From Sipunculus nudus (taxonomy: Eukaryota; Annelida; Sipuncula; Golfingiida; Sipunculidae): DNA of 64,000 nt. The stretch's first letter is position 1; each line of letters begins with the position of its first letter. This document shows, piece by piece, positions 31,601 to 43,988 of the stretch. The stretch covers positions 54,155,070-54,219,069 of the forward strand of contig CM049320.1 in NCBI GenBank assembly GCA_026874595.1, read 5' to 3'. The translations under genes were made by a program, and so were the position numbers. Below the pieces are notes generated by a model. The model did not search any database. It was not told the origin of the DNA and saw only the letters and a list, made by a program, of their open reading frames with translations.

Positions 31601-34600
31601 GGCCATACTATGCACCTCTTTGCTGCCCTTTGTTTTCTGAATGCCAGCTAGCGCTGTTGTTCTCAGATGACTTGTTTATATTCCCAGTATGCAGCTATCG
31701 TATCAGTGTTGCGTAATAGATGTTGCCCTGGCAGAGCTTTCCAATGGCGTTTGTTGCATCGATTTGACCCTGGAATGTAGAAAACTTGTGTATTCAGATT
31801 TTTGTTTGGCCTTCTGAATACCTATCAGAACGTTATAACTTTTTAAAGAATATATACCCATTGTTTATGAACAGAAAACTAAAGGGGTTTTACCGAGGCC
31901 TGTTTACTGTGGAAGGCTTTTGCAGATACAGAAACGTTTTTAGATACTAGTGTTCTCTGCTTTATATTCAGGTTTCTGTTTGCAGAATAAATGCCCCATG
32001 TTTTACTTGTTGCATTTTCGGCAGGTTTTATTTCAGTTGATAAAGTTTTGTATTTTGTTTACATATTGTTCTCTTTAATGATCCGGATAAAAACATCTAG
32101 AACAAAAAAAGCAGGCTAAAATAAAACTTTAAAAATAATTGTTCAAACAAAAACAGAACAAAAGAAACATATGAAAACCAGGTCATACAAAACCAGGATA
32201 AAAAAATTCAGATAAAATAGAACGGATCAAATAAACGAGAGCTAACATCCAGATCAAATAATCCGGAGAAAACAAAAATAAAACAAACCTGATGTGACTA
32301 ATACATTATTATTTCTTGAGTCTCTTTCCATTTTTATGAACTCTGTGAAAACAGTGTCATTTTAATCGTATCCCAAATTTTCCTAGCTATAGTCTTATTT
32401 TGTTCAATTCTCCAGTCTTTGAAAGGATAAATCTAAGAGAGCTAATTATAATGACGTAATAATTGTACCCCTTGGCAGCTTTAAGATAAAAAATGTACGA
32501 TACTGCTCCCATCATCACATTTCGTTTGGAATATAATTGTGACTCACTAAGTAGGAACCATGAATATGTTCATAACCTGGCCGAAAAGGGCTAACCCATG
32601 TTAGTACTCATATATATTCTAATGAAAAATCCGTTGCCTATGAAATATCGGTATGTTGTTATTCGTCCCAAACAGTCGCACTAGGAAGAGAGTTAGAAGA
32701 TGGACATGGGTCTATAGGAATTTACATTTTAGGTTGTCTATTTTTTTCCTGTATTCTTGGCAAAGCCACTTTAACTTCACCTGGATTGATAACCATTGTA
32801 TAAGATTAATTGGTGTTACAACTGGTTCGTTATATGCCTACTGAGTCTTGATGTTTTTGCTAAAAATGTAAATTCTTATGAGATATAAGGCAGCGGAAAA
32901 TATATCTAATAACCAAACAGTTACAAACTTTTCAAAGATCCCAATCATCTTAATATTTAAGCTTTTATTTACCAAAAGGGCTCTTCTTACATAAATATAT
33001 TTTATTTTTATCATGCAGCCATCAGGTGTATTTTGTGTATTTAGTTTTTTTCAATGCATGATTTCTTTTACTTCCAAATGAAGCTTCTTAGTGGTTGTTG
33101 TTAAAAAAATATGTATAGAATGGATGAAGCTTAATTGTTCCGTTTACTTTTAAATTTCATCATAGTTTTCTCTGGACAACTGACATTTAAACTACAGATA
33201 CGATTGCAGGGAAACTGGTTGGAGTTTATATGAAGAAATGATACCTGGTGAATTGTGTATGAAGACATTTGCATTGCTGATTGTAAGTTACCCGACCTGT
33301 AAGTGTCCACTGACTGTAAGTCTGTCGGTATTTTAGTATTTCCCGCAGGAAAAAAAAGCGTACAGTTTGTGACTGGCTGACAGGTTAATACTGATCCTCT
33401 GTTAAAGTTCAAATATACGTCATACTGTCTATATTCTTTGAGCTGATGGATGGAAATGTGTATGGAGCCAGATCTCCCAGGAATTCTAGAATTGCAACTA
33501 GATTAATCGTGAAACCTCTTCCCTTGCTGTATTTCGCACCATTAGATTAGTGTTTTGGAAGTCGTAAATGCAGGGCACGAGTTGTGAAGGAAGCTCGTTG
33601 GGTATCCAACAATGAGGTAAATGTAACCTTAACCTTTTGAGTTGTGGGGCACATTCACATGCTGAAGGAATGTTATGAAATGCGAAATAATAATAATATT
33701 GCCACCATGATTTTTTTTGCAGGGTATGATATAAATGACCATAACATGCGGGCTGTAAAAAGATGATATTTTAAATTTCACGGACACTGTATATCAATCC
33801 AATGTATATTATATTTGTGTGGAAGACAAATCCATTCGACCCTTCAATCCATGATAATGTTCCAAACAGGGATAGAAAAGGACAAGTCCTGGTGGTTATC
33901 AGTAACGGTTATCTTGTCGTTTTATTTTGGCTTGGTCAGACAGAAACGGATAAATTCTGCAATGTTAGAGAATTTTAATTTAAGATTTCGTCACCTCCAT
34001 TAACACTCGGGCTTCAGGCATCAATTGTTGAACGATATATCTTATGGGAAATACATATGAATTGTTGCAATAACTGTTTTTTGTTTAGAGAGCAACATCC
34101 TTTTCTTATTCCAACATCCTAGCAAGATTACTTCAGAGAAACTATAAAGCAACATTTGTTGAAGCAAGAATATTTTATTAAATACCTGCACCATCTTGGA
34201 AAATAAGTGAAGAAACCTATATATATATATGTATCTGCCATTCTACCTAAGAGAGAAAATGTCCACTTCACCACATGCAGTTAAATCTCCCCTTATCCTT
34301 ATATAATAATAATTTGCCTTCACCGTATGATAAACAAAAATATGTAGTTTTGAAGATCATTTGACAAACTTTAAACCAATATATCATAATATTATGTTTG
34401 ATTTTTTTAAATTATTCTCTTTTCGATCTATTGTACAGGATGAGTGTCAAGCCTCCTTGTTTGGTCCGTCTCAAACATTTTCCATTCTTGTGCCCTCCTT
34501 GTTTCTTTACCAGAAGGGACCCTGTAAACACCAAAAAAATAGGTTAGGCCAACGGAAAAATTATGCTGATCTCCTTGTTCGTATCCTATGCATACTAGGT

Positions 34601-35459
34601 TTTGCCGGTATGCGTAGCTAGGCTTGACTTGCCAAGTTAGTACATGAGATACAGTATTTACAAAGGAGTATTTCGATTTGCGCGTATATACGTATATGCA
34701 TAAAAACTGGATAGTATAATTTTGTAACAGGCTATTGACGATAACTAATGACCGCTCTCTATTGTTCAAATAAAGAGTTATAGATAAGGAAGCGCTGTCT
34801 GCATGAGGGTGAAATCTGTGTACGGAAGTTCTGCAAGGAGTGGGCGTGGCTGCTGCTTTGCTTGCTCGTCCGACTTCGTTTCCTGGACCCGGTGCCTGGT
34901 CATCCAGTGCTGACCTGGAGTCAACGTCTATCGCTCATTCATTTTATCAGTATCTTCTATTTTCGCCTTTCAAAACCGGACCAACCATCAAAATCACCCT
35001 GTCATACTATGTCGTTTGTGATGGAGCTGGTGCGGATCCGACCGTCTCGGATATTTTTAGTGATCAGCTCGCACGCCGACTTCACTTTTTTGCTTATTGT
35101 AATTGTTAATTTGTAATTGTGGTGTTTCCATGTGTGCCAGGTGTTTAATGATTTATAGGGTCTGCGTGAACTCGGCGATTCGGGGTAAAATTACTTCACT
35201 TCAACACATTGTTTAGGAAACCCTACTAAATTAACTTACAAATGCATCTCTATATACGTCATATACGTATATGCCAGTTCTAGGACATACATAGAAACAC
35301 AGCTTAAGGAAATACCGAGGATAGAAATAATGGAAATAAATTATAGGAAAGATTGCTGCTAAAACAACATTGACTTTTAAATGCGACTCACAAAGAACAT
35401 TACCCCTAAAAAATCCCCTGTGATTTCGGTAATTATTATAATTGTATTTTATTACTTAC
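31601..35459. other. Long intron-like spacer
   Basis: No gene with recognisable homology. Notable content: an A-rich AAAACA/ATAAAA stretch at 32,090-32,290, and a GC-richer island at 34,840-35,110 with two overlapping plus-strand ORFs of 84-89 codons in different frames (neither has a known motif). A 93-codon minus-strand open frame lies at 33,131-33,412 with several Cys but no convincing paired splice sites. Confidence 0.4.
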
Positions 35460-35491
35460 CTATGGTCTTAGGGTCGTCACTTACGGGCCAA
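35460..35491 (-). other. Possible 32-bp microexon (splice signals only)
   Basis: Minus strand shows TTATTGTTGCAG| acceptor and CATAG|GTAAGTAAT donor only 32 bp apart. In phase 1, as for the neighbouring Thr/Pro exons, it would run into TAA after two codons, and its length would shift the frame. So it is either a decoy, a regulated poison exon or chance. Confidence 0.2.
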
Positions 35492-36949
35492 CTGCAACAA
35501 TAACTATTTGTAAATAGAACATCAAATTTGTATTTATAAAATTTGTCAATTTATTTAGAAATCATGTGAAAATAATATTACCATTACACTCTTCTGTTAC
35601 TGTTTCACATTTTAAGAAGTGTAAAATAACCACTGTTGATTTACCGTCCCTGAAATATCATGAGTTTCATTCCCTGGATACTGAAATTTCAACTACATTG
35701 CCCTGCCCAGTTATGAAAAATAAAACAACCATCTTATGCTTTAAGGTATGTGCATATTAATTAAAGTGACACGAAATTCTTCTTACATTCACACTATAAA
35801 TCGATTACTTAATCTCATGAATAATGTTTCATAACGACATTTGGTATGAAATCTGATAGTTCGTATAGGTGTCATCAAAAACAATTTATAAAGCAGTGCC
35901 TTTCACAGTTAAACCATCTACTTAATAGGCGAGAGTTCAGTTGTTTAAACTCCTTTCCTGTTTAAAATTTGCCAATAAGAAAATAGTATTTTTTATTAAT
36001 AATAGGAAAAATAGACAGAAAAATAATAAACAACTGATCACCCCTATACAATGTAGATGATCAGAATTAAATTCCTTTCCGAAATGACTTTCAATAATCC
36101 GCTAATCCAGACAGGCCATCCGGAAAGAAAACCAGAAAACATAAAATATCTTATATAATATACTTTGTTGGTTGATTCCGTTAATTTTTATACTAAAATT
36201 TGTGAAGTTTTTTGACGAAGCTAAATCAGTCAAATCTAAAAATTCAATGAAATTGTAGCTTAGGTGAGGCCTCATTTACGGTTGAACCCCTTTTATGCTG
36301 CGTTTTCAAAACATTAGATCAAAAACTGATATCCGAAAATTTTGTGTTCCTGTGCATTTCCCTGTCCATTTTATCATTTCGCTGAGGACCATATTTTGAT
36401 TCCAAAGAAGGGTTTTCGTCAAGTTACTGATCTCCTAAAAATGGTATAATGGTTACCATTAACGTCATATATGCTGTACTGGCCCAAATGTTTTATTACA
36501 TCAGCTTCTGCCAAAGATAAAAGATCAACAAGAGGAAAACGACAGGTTTGCAGATATCAGTAAATGGTTCTGACGTTTCTGTGTGTAAGAAATGATTGTT
36601 CTAGTTTATTAAACCTTTACTATTTTAACAGTGCATGTATAATCGATAAAAAATGATCCAAAATTACACGTTCTTTGAATAACTTTTATTTTACATTAGA
36701 TTTTCTGGGGGAATATAAATAATTCTTTTGAACAACAATCGGTAACCTCAGTATTTTTTTTTCTCATATTTAATCAAACAATTTACACTTATTTTATCGA
36801 CTGCTTGACCAGTAAAAAGAACTGCGATTTTGTTACTCCAAATATTTTATCCAAATATACCTTATTCTTTTTTAACCCACTATCGGGAAATGGTAAGGTA
36901 TAAGAAACCACTTATTTCTTTCAATAATCATTCCATTAAACGTACTTAC
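35492..36949. other. Intron-like spacer
   Basis: AT-rich, no supported gene. The short + ORF at 35,566-35,760 lacks motifs. Confidence 0.45.
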
Positions 36950-37009
36950 CTGTCATCGCCGGAGTTGTAGTCGGGGCAACTGTAGTGGTTGGTATTGTTG
37001 TCGGCGCCA
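36950..37009 (-). CDS. Thr/Pro-rich (mucin-like) internal exon
   Basis: Minus strand, 60 bp, acceptor TATCAAG| and donor ACAG|GTAAGTAC, phase 1 in and out. Encodes APTTIPTTTVAPTTTPAMT plus a Val across the upstream junction. Intact frame and consensus donor, better than the decayed exons at 41.8 and 42.3 kb. Closest relative is the exon at 5,777-5,833. A LINE of 3.1 kb sits in the intron immediately upstream of it in the gene. Confidence 0.7.
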
Positions 37010-37364
37010 CTTGATAAAAACAAATATATTCGAAATAAAATAATTTCTTTGATAATCAGCCAATATTCATCTTGTTTAACATAGTGATCAGCATTTGTTT
37101 CCCATTTTCAGATGACCATATTTTATGACTAAGTTTCTGGTGAATTTATTGATCCTGGGCAATCTAATTTAATTAACAGTTTAGATTAACATAATCAAAC
37201 TTCAACGAAACATTAAAAAATGGTGATAAGATCTTGTTTTTTATGTTTATAGTTTCTTATATAATTGCTTCACTGAATGTCAGGTAGAATGTTCCATAAC
37301 AACATTTGGCATGAGATCAGGTTTAATATTGTGATCCTTTTTTTATACCCAATATTCGATTGGC

Positions 37365-37380
37365 AAGATTGTATGACTCT
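37365..37380. repeat. Left target-site duplication of the 3.1-kb LINE
   Basis: AAGATTGTATGACTCT, repeated exactly at 40,514-40,529. The leading AA in the right copy cannot be separated from the poly(A) tail. Confidence 0.85.
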
Positions 37381-37382
37381 TA

Positions 37383-37627
37383 GCATATCCCTTCTAGACA
37401 ACACAAATTATCAGTCAATATTGAGAGAGATAATAAAATCATGGAAAGAAGACTATAAAAACAAAATAAATGAAAAACTGTGGTGGGAATATATGAAATA
37501 TAAAATCAAAGAATTCTCAATTTATTTTTCTAAACATCTAAGGAAAATAGAGAGACAACGGATGAAAGACCTAGAGAAAAAGGTCGAAAAGGCAAAAAAT
37601 AATATTTCGATCATCAATAAAAAAAAG
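37383..37627 (+). pseudogene. LINE ORF2, link region before RT
   Basis: Open frame with WWEYMKYKIKEFSIYFSKHL then a charged coiled-coil-like stretch (RKIERQRMKDLEKKVEKAK), the usual segment between endonuclease and RT in L1/Tx1-type elements. The ORF nominally opens at 37,277, but codons before 37,381 are host intron and the duplicated target. Confidence 0.75.
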
Positions 37628-39033
37628 TAGGGAAGAATTTGATAAAGCTCGTGAGGAATTGGAAAATATTATGAAAAAATTACGGAAGGTGGAATTATTA
37701 GATCTAGAGTAATCTGGTATGAAGAAGGAGAACGCAACACAAAATACTTTTTAAATCTGGAACAAAGGAATACACACAAATCAACTATAAGAACATTGTT
37801 GGTTAATGGACAAGAAATAACAGACCATAGGTCAATAATGAAAGAAATAAAGTTATATTTCGAAGGTAAATACAAAAGCGGTAGTAGTGTTACTAGCATA
37901 GAGTGTTTAGATGTTTTATCAAAAATGAACACTCCCCACATGTCGGAAGGAATGCTTTGATGAAGGAAGACTAACAACTAGTCAAAGGCAAGCTGTGGTT
38001 ACCTTAATAGAAAAGCCTGGGAAGGACAGTAGATTCTTCATGGAGACCAATTAGTTTTTTGAATGTTGATTGTAAAATTATCAGTAAAGTATTAGCTAAC
38101 CGTCTGAAAGCTGTATTGTCGGACCTGATTAATGATGACCAAACAGTGTTCGTCCATTGAAGGAATATTTGTAACACCAATCGTTTAATTTGTGATATAT
38201 TAGGCTATTGTATTAGAAAGAACAAACCACATATAATGTTCGCTGTAGATTTCCCAGCCGCTTTCGATCCAATATGTATTGATTATTTGTTTATCGTGTT
38301 GAAAAAATTCGGTTTTTGGTGAGACCTTTATCAAATGGGTCAAACTCCTCCACAATGACATAGAAAGCTGTGTAATGAATAACGGATACACGACAGGATA
38401 TATAAAGGTAGCCAAGGGCCTGGGCAGGAAGACCCATTGGCCCCTTATCTATTTGTAATGGCCGTCGAAATACTAGCAATAATGGTACGAGAGTCCGTTT
38501 CAATTAGAGAAATAAGTATCAGTGGAAAAGAAATTAATGTATTTTTGCAGACGATACAACCTATTTCCTTAGAGATATAGACTCAATGGTTACGTTACGC
38601 TCAGTACTTGAGACTTTTGGTAATATTTCAGATATCAAATTAAATCATAAAAAATGTAAGGCTGCATGGATAAGCAACAAGGGTTATTATAAAAATGAAT
38701 TAAATGAATTTAAATGGATGGACCTGAATGAAGACGCACTCAAAATATTAGGGATCTATCATACTTTTGATAGGCGTCTGTCAAATCCTCTGAACTTCCA
38801 TAGAAACTTCGAGAAGATGCAAACAATATTTAATCTGTGGAAGCAAAAAGGTCTTTGACTATATATGGACGGAATACAATAATAAAAGTATTGGGTGTTT
38901 CAAACATTATATTTGTTACTAATGTACTGGATCCGACAAAAGAATTCATAAAAATAGTAAAAGACTGTATGGTGGATTTCATATGGAATGGGAGAAAACC
39001 AAAAATTAAGTATAGCACTTTGCTTAATACTTA
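37628..39033 (+). pseudogene. LINE ORF2, reverse transcriptase domain (broken)
   Basis: Pieces in several frames: VIWYEEGERNTKYFLNLEQR (about 37,710), [19 protein letters not shown] with [17 protein letters not shown] (about 38,040-38,150), a degraded VDFPAAFD (usually D-F-x-K-A-F-D), AMAVEILA-like text near 38,460, FADDTTYFLRDIDS (38,544-38,585; the catalytic strand, with both Asp kept), DIKLNHKKCKAAWIS (about 38,630), and RSLTIYGRNTIIKVLGVS (about 38,850). At least five frame changes or stops. Confidence 0.85.
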
Positions 39034-39559
39034 GATTCACAAAGAATTATGTGGATCGTAAAGTTAATCTGTGGGAATAATGGCAAACACACAATCATTC
39101 CTTACATGTATTTGAAAAAGATTGATGATTGGTGGAATAAAGAATATATGTGGAAACTTTGACCCGGAAATCCAAGATATTGAACTTCCAGACTTCTATA
39201 AACGTTGCCTGGAAGTATGGATTCCAATGACATCAGGGCAACCTCAAAATGAAGACACAATTTGTACCCAACAGTTGTGGAATAATAGATATATTACAGT
39301 GGGAGGTAAAACAATCTTTTGTCGATGTTTTTAAAATTTAGGGATAAAATAGGTATATCATTTGTATAACGTTAAAGAAGAAAAAAAGCATTTAAAGTTA
39401 TTTTATCTATTAACACTTATGATTATAAAAAGTATTTTATGCATTGGGCAGCATTGCAAAATGCAATAAAAAAAGTGGACAATACATATCAGTAAAACCA
39501 GAATCTCTTCCTTTCTTTCACAATTTTACTTAATTTCCTTTTAAGAGAGTGTACGTGAC

Positions 39560-40165
39560 TTGCAAAAAATATCATTTAAGCATATTTATAATCAACTTAT
39601 TACGAATAAAACATCGGAACCAATACCAAAAAAGAAAATAACTAGTAGATATGAACATTTTAATTGGAAACGAGCAACTGCCTATGTTTACTCCGCAACA
39701 CTTGATATGTATCTTAGACAATTTCAATACAGGATTCTTAATAATGTACTTGGTGTTAATGAAAAACTCTATGTGTGGGAAGTATCTGATACACACAGAT
39801 GTTCGTATTGTTTTATTGAAAAAGAATCCGTCGTGCACTTATTTCGCGAATGTCATAATTCCATCACGTTTTATATGCAGATCAAAACTTGGGTCGGATA
39901 CAGGAACATCACGATGCCATCTCCTGGTCCAAGTGTAATTTATATGGGTGTTGAAAGTGAAGCAAACGTTGATCTTATTAACACGTTGCTCCTGATATAT
40001 AAATACGTGGTTTATAAAACCCGTGAGAGTCCAACTTCTCTGTGCATTGAGAAGTACATTATGCATGTTAAAAATACAGAACAAATGAAAAGAAAGGTAG
40101 CAAAAAATAGAAACAAAATTGTTATTCATGAGCAAACGTGGAAACAACTTTTCGAGGTACTATGA
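39560..40165 (+). pseudogene. LINE ORF2, C-terminal domain (201 codons open)
   Basis: The longest open frame in the window. Contains CSYCFIEKESVVHLFRECH, i.e. the C-x-x-C...H...C knuckle typical of L1/Tx1-type ORF2 C-termini, and ends HEQTWKQLFEVL. The ATG at 39,560 is internal to the ancestral ORF2, not a real start. Confidence 0.8.
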
Positions 40166-40513
40166 TTTTTTTACATGTACTCACATTACCATTGTAAGTA
40201 TAAATTGTAACAATATGTTATATCATAGGAAATCAGAACATAGAACTTTATACTTCTGTTTATAATAAGAAATACCTCTGTAATGTTAGTCCTTAAGTTT
40301 GTTATTTGTAAATATCACATTTAAATTTGAACCTATTTGTCATTACCGGAGTGACAATGAAATTATTTATTCTGAAATTGCCTGTTTTGTATATAAATAG
40401 ATTATTCTTTAAAAATAAAATTGGTGTCTGTGATGAAATGAAATATATTTGAAAAGATGAAAACCGATTTCATAATCTGAGACACCTAAAGAAAGAAAAA
40501 AAAAGAAAAAAAA

Positions 40514-40529
40514 AAGATTGTATGACTCT
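40514..40529. repeat. Right target-site duplication of the 3.1-kb LINE
   Basis: Second copy of AAGATTGTATGACTCT directly after the A-rich tail. Confidence 0.85.
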
Positions 40530-41766
40530 GTATTTGTTCAGTCAATGGTTCAGTTTAACTATACTTCATTTAGGCATATTGAAATATGGAGAAAAACATA
40601 CACATGTCACTAGATGTAATATTTGTTTGCAAGTGTTATTTATGAATTGGCACAGAACATGTCAACAACAGAATTTGGTAGGATATTTATTGTGAGGTCG
40701 GCCAGTTGATAGAGTAGTGATCAGAATGACTGTTTCTGTTTTTTTTTAATTTCACAATAAATCTTATCGGCTAATTTAACTAGAAAAGAAGAAGCAAATA
40801 ATCCCTTCTTCATAAAACAAACCATCGATATTAAATTTCTTTAAATAAGGTCTTTCAATAATCCTATGCTTATGAAGAATCCTAACTAACAATAATAAAA
40901 CATAAATTACCTTCTATAACATATAACATATTAAAGTGGTCCCTTCAATTTTTAATCTCACATATGCAGAGTTAAAGATGGGGAAATGCAGTTGCAGGCG
41001 AGATAGGGCAAGAAATGCTAAAAGAAATGGGTTTCAATTAATGAATACATGATCAGGCGATTTGAGATATTTAAAAAGAAAGCAGAGACACCTGAACCTA
41101 CTGCAGAGAATCATTCCCTTTGTAATAAAAAAAAACAGGAAACGTTGCATACTTGAATATGATAATTAAGTTAGTGTTCTTTTGAATAAGTTATGTTGTA
41201 TTTCCCATATCTGTGGTTGAGAGAATATTGTTATGAATTTATATTTGCCAGGAAAAAATTATTAATTTTTTGGTAGATTTTTGTCATTTCATAGTTAAGC
41301 ATGGCAATGGCAATGTCAGGTGAATTGTTGAAGATTGTTACTGCTTCATATTCTTCTACGTATCAAAGAAATGGCACGTGTCTTTTATAAAAAACACTGT
41401 TATATCCAGACAATTTAGCAGTACTTAGTCCATTTTTTAGATAGCTTTACACAAATTTAAACTCATATCGTTGATTGTTCTTTTTCAGACGCAAGTAATC
41501 AGATGTTATATCTTCGGGGAAGATCTCAGAAATATATTTGCATCTGTATGTAAAAAAGAGTACGTTCATTTGTTTTCAGAAGAGTGTTAAAATACAAAGT
41601 CTCAGAACAAATAACGTGGAAGAGGTTATAACATAAGAAAGGTATGCTATTTCTATTAGAAAAATAATCCCAGCAGGTGATAAATCGTAATGTTTTCCAT
41701 ATTATTTTTTATTATAATCAGAGGTTTCGTAGTACAGTATAATCTCTGGATTACTAAGGTAATAAC
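40530..41766. other. Intron-like spacer
   Basis: AT-rich, no supported gene; weak resemblance to parts of the 888-bp unit (for example a CAGTTGCAGGCGAGATAGGG stretch is not shared, but GCCAGGAAAAAATTATTA-type words are). Confidence 0.4.
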
Positions 41767-41825
41767 CTGTCATCGCCGGTGTTCTAATTGGGGAAGTGTA
41801 GTTGCCGGGGTTGTGGTAGGTGGCA
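41767..41825 (-). pseudogene. Decayed Thr/Pro exon with 1-bp deletion
   Basis: Minus strand, aligned to the 60-bp exon at 36,950-37,009 but 59 bp. One base is lost after ACTACACTT, moving the frame into a stop near the end. The acceptor (CCTAG|) is kept; the donor has become GTTATT instead of GTAAGT. Before the deletion it reads PPTTTPATTL. Confidence 0.65.
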
Positions 41826-42331
41826 CTAGGTAAAATCAAATGTATCCGACATACAACATTTTGTTTATCAGCCGACTGCATCAAGCTTAAGAATGAAAAG
41901 TTTAGTCCTGTAAATTATATGTTTAGTTTTAAAAAAGTGCAAATATAATCTGAGACAGAAAAAAGTTTCAAAATTAAATAGTATTAGTATTAAGTATTGT
42001 TCAATGTTCTAATTAATAAGTTATGTTGTATATTCCATTAATTTACCGGAGGGAATAATCTCATGTATATATTTAATGTACCGGATTATTTTATTGGGTT
42101 TTGCTTTGGATTTTAATCATTTTAATGCGTACTATGTTATGTGTTCGCATTGTTTGCAAAATTAACCCCATGATTTCGATAGCTTATTTATATATCATTT
42201 CTTATAGGAAAATCCCATATATAAAAAAAAGTTCAAATAATATACGTATTTATTTTTCAAATCGAGAATGTCAGGAAATAATAAAGTGAAACTATTCACC
42301 TATTTTTTTGGTAATTACCATTTCCTTAAAA

Positions 42332-42386
42332 CAAAATTGTAGTCGACGAACTTGTATTTGGGGTACATGTGTTGTGGCCGGAGACA
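42332..42386 (-). pseudogene. Strongly decayed Thr/Pro exon
   Basis: Minus strand shows SPATTHVP followed by frameshifted text. The acceptor AG is now AT and no GT donor follows. Recognisable only by alignment with neighbouring exons. Confidence 0.45.
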
Positions 42387-43044
42387 ATTAGTAAAATAAG
42401 ATGCATTGCTTCAAACAATATGAATGCTAATCAGCCAAACTTTCTCGTGTTTACTTTTGAGATTTGCTAAAAGTTCAATTTGTTTGCCCTTATTAATTTT
42501 TCCTATCTCTACTCATTCGATTATACTTGATATATTCCATCCATTGTTGAATTTAGCGATGTTTTTCCACCACAGTAGAAAACAATAAATGAAGCATTCA
42601 GCTTTAATGTTTATTGGCAGATTCATGTTTGCTGATTCGCATTACAGTATTGCGATGCATCTCTTTGAAGGAAATTTTGTTCGAGGGCAGAAAATGTACA
42701 CAATCATTTTATTGCCAGAAACAGTGAAAGAACGTGTGGGGCAAACTGATTTTAAAAATAATTAATTCAGCGTAAAAGTTAAATTATTCAATCAATAACG
42801 AATGATGCAGGGTTCCATTATCTTCGATCTGTTTGTAAAAAAAAATAAGAAGGTATATTTTTTTACAGAACAGAATAAGAATAAACATTTCTAGAAGAAA
42901 AAAAAGAGCATAAAAAAGTAGGCTTTTTTTGAAAATTGAAAAAAAACTTCAGCAAGTGATCAAGTGTAACATTTACATACATCTTCAGATAATAATCAGA
43001 TTTTAAGTAGTAACGTATAATCTGATTTCATCGTTAGTACTAAC

Positions 43045-43098
43045 CTGTCGTAGCCAGTGTTGTAGTCCAGACAGGTGGCGTTGTTGTGGTCGTAGGCA
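43045..43098 (-). CDS. Array exon 23 (last in transcription order)
   Basis: 54 bp, CTTAG| and ACAG|GTTAGTAC. Encodes PTTTTTPPVWTTTLATT. Diverged edge copy with Trp in place of Leu; open frame, splice sites present. Confidence 0.6.
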
Positions 43099-43934
43099 CT
43101 AAGTAAAATTAATTGAATGCGGAAAAAATAACTTTGCTCCATTATCAACCAACAGCATCAGGTTAAATATTGTGATCAGTATATTAATCTTTTTTCAGGT
43201 GAAAAGATGTTATGCCCTTTTTTCAGGTATAATATCACACTCCACAAGTTAAAACTTTAATATCAGACAGGCAAATTTCAGCATTCAGGAAAAAATTATA
43301 AAAGAATGACAAGGTTCAATATATATGTTTGGTTCTAAATTAAAGATATGTTAAGAACAAGGTTTGATGAGGATATATTGCATGAGAAAGTGCAGTCCCT
43401 ACATAAGGAAAAACATTTGCTATTCCATCAGCTCTTTATTTCACAATCAAATTATTCTCTGAATGACGAATTTCAGAAAGAAAAAGTAAAAACAACTCGT
43501 TGAATCTTTAAGAAATAGAGGATAAATATTTAATTCATTCCTCTGTAAGAGCAAGGCTATTTTGTATGAGCAGAAAAAGCTACGCTATTATATTTTGCCA
43601 GAAACAATCAAAGAAAGTATGTCACAAACTGATGTAAACAGTAATTAATTCGGCGGAGAAGTTAAATTATCTGATGAATAACGTATGATGCAGGGTCATA
43701 ATAATTTGGATCTGTTTGTAAAACAGAAAATTCATTTTTTTACAGAACAGAATGAAAGTAAACATTTCCAGACAAAAAAAACATAAAATACGTGTGAGAA
43801 TAAAAAAGTAAGCTATTCCCATTGAAATCTAAAAAATCTCAGCAAGTGATCAAGTATAATATGTACATACTCCATTCTTTGATAATCAGATGATGTGTAG
43901 CCAAGTGTAATCTGATGTCATCGTAAGTACTAAC

Positions 43935-43988
43935 CTGTCGTATACGGTGTTGTAGACAATACCGGTGGCGTTGTTGTGGTCGTAGGCA
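43935..43988 (-). CDS. Array exon 22
   Basis: 54 bp, CTTAG| and ACAG|GTTAGTAC. Encodes PTTTTTPPVLSTTPYTT; edge variant with Pro for Ala and Ser for Thr. Confidence 0.6.

Larger units (their letters stand above)
37381..40513 (+). mobile_element. 5'-truncated L1-like LINE (3.1 kb), plus strand
   Basis: Begins within ORF2 just after the endonuclease (SISLLDNTNYQSILREIIKS), runs through RT and the C-terminal domain to a stop at 40,165, then about 320 bp of 3' UTR and an A-rich tail with scattered G. A 16-bp exact duplication flanks it. Several frameshifts and stops make it inactive, but motifs are well readable, so it is younger than the LINE at 25-29.8 kb. Inserted antisense in an intron of the minus-strand mucin-like gene. 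Confidence 0.9.

Noticed and set aside
33131-33412. 93-codon minus-strand Cys-containing ORF as a gene
   Set aside because: Opens at a non-ATG codon, no paired consensus splice sites in a consistent phase and no recognisable domain.
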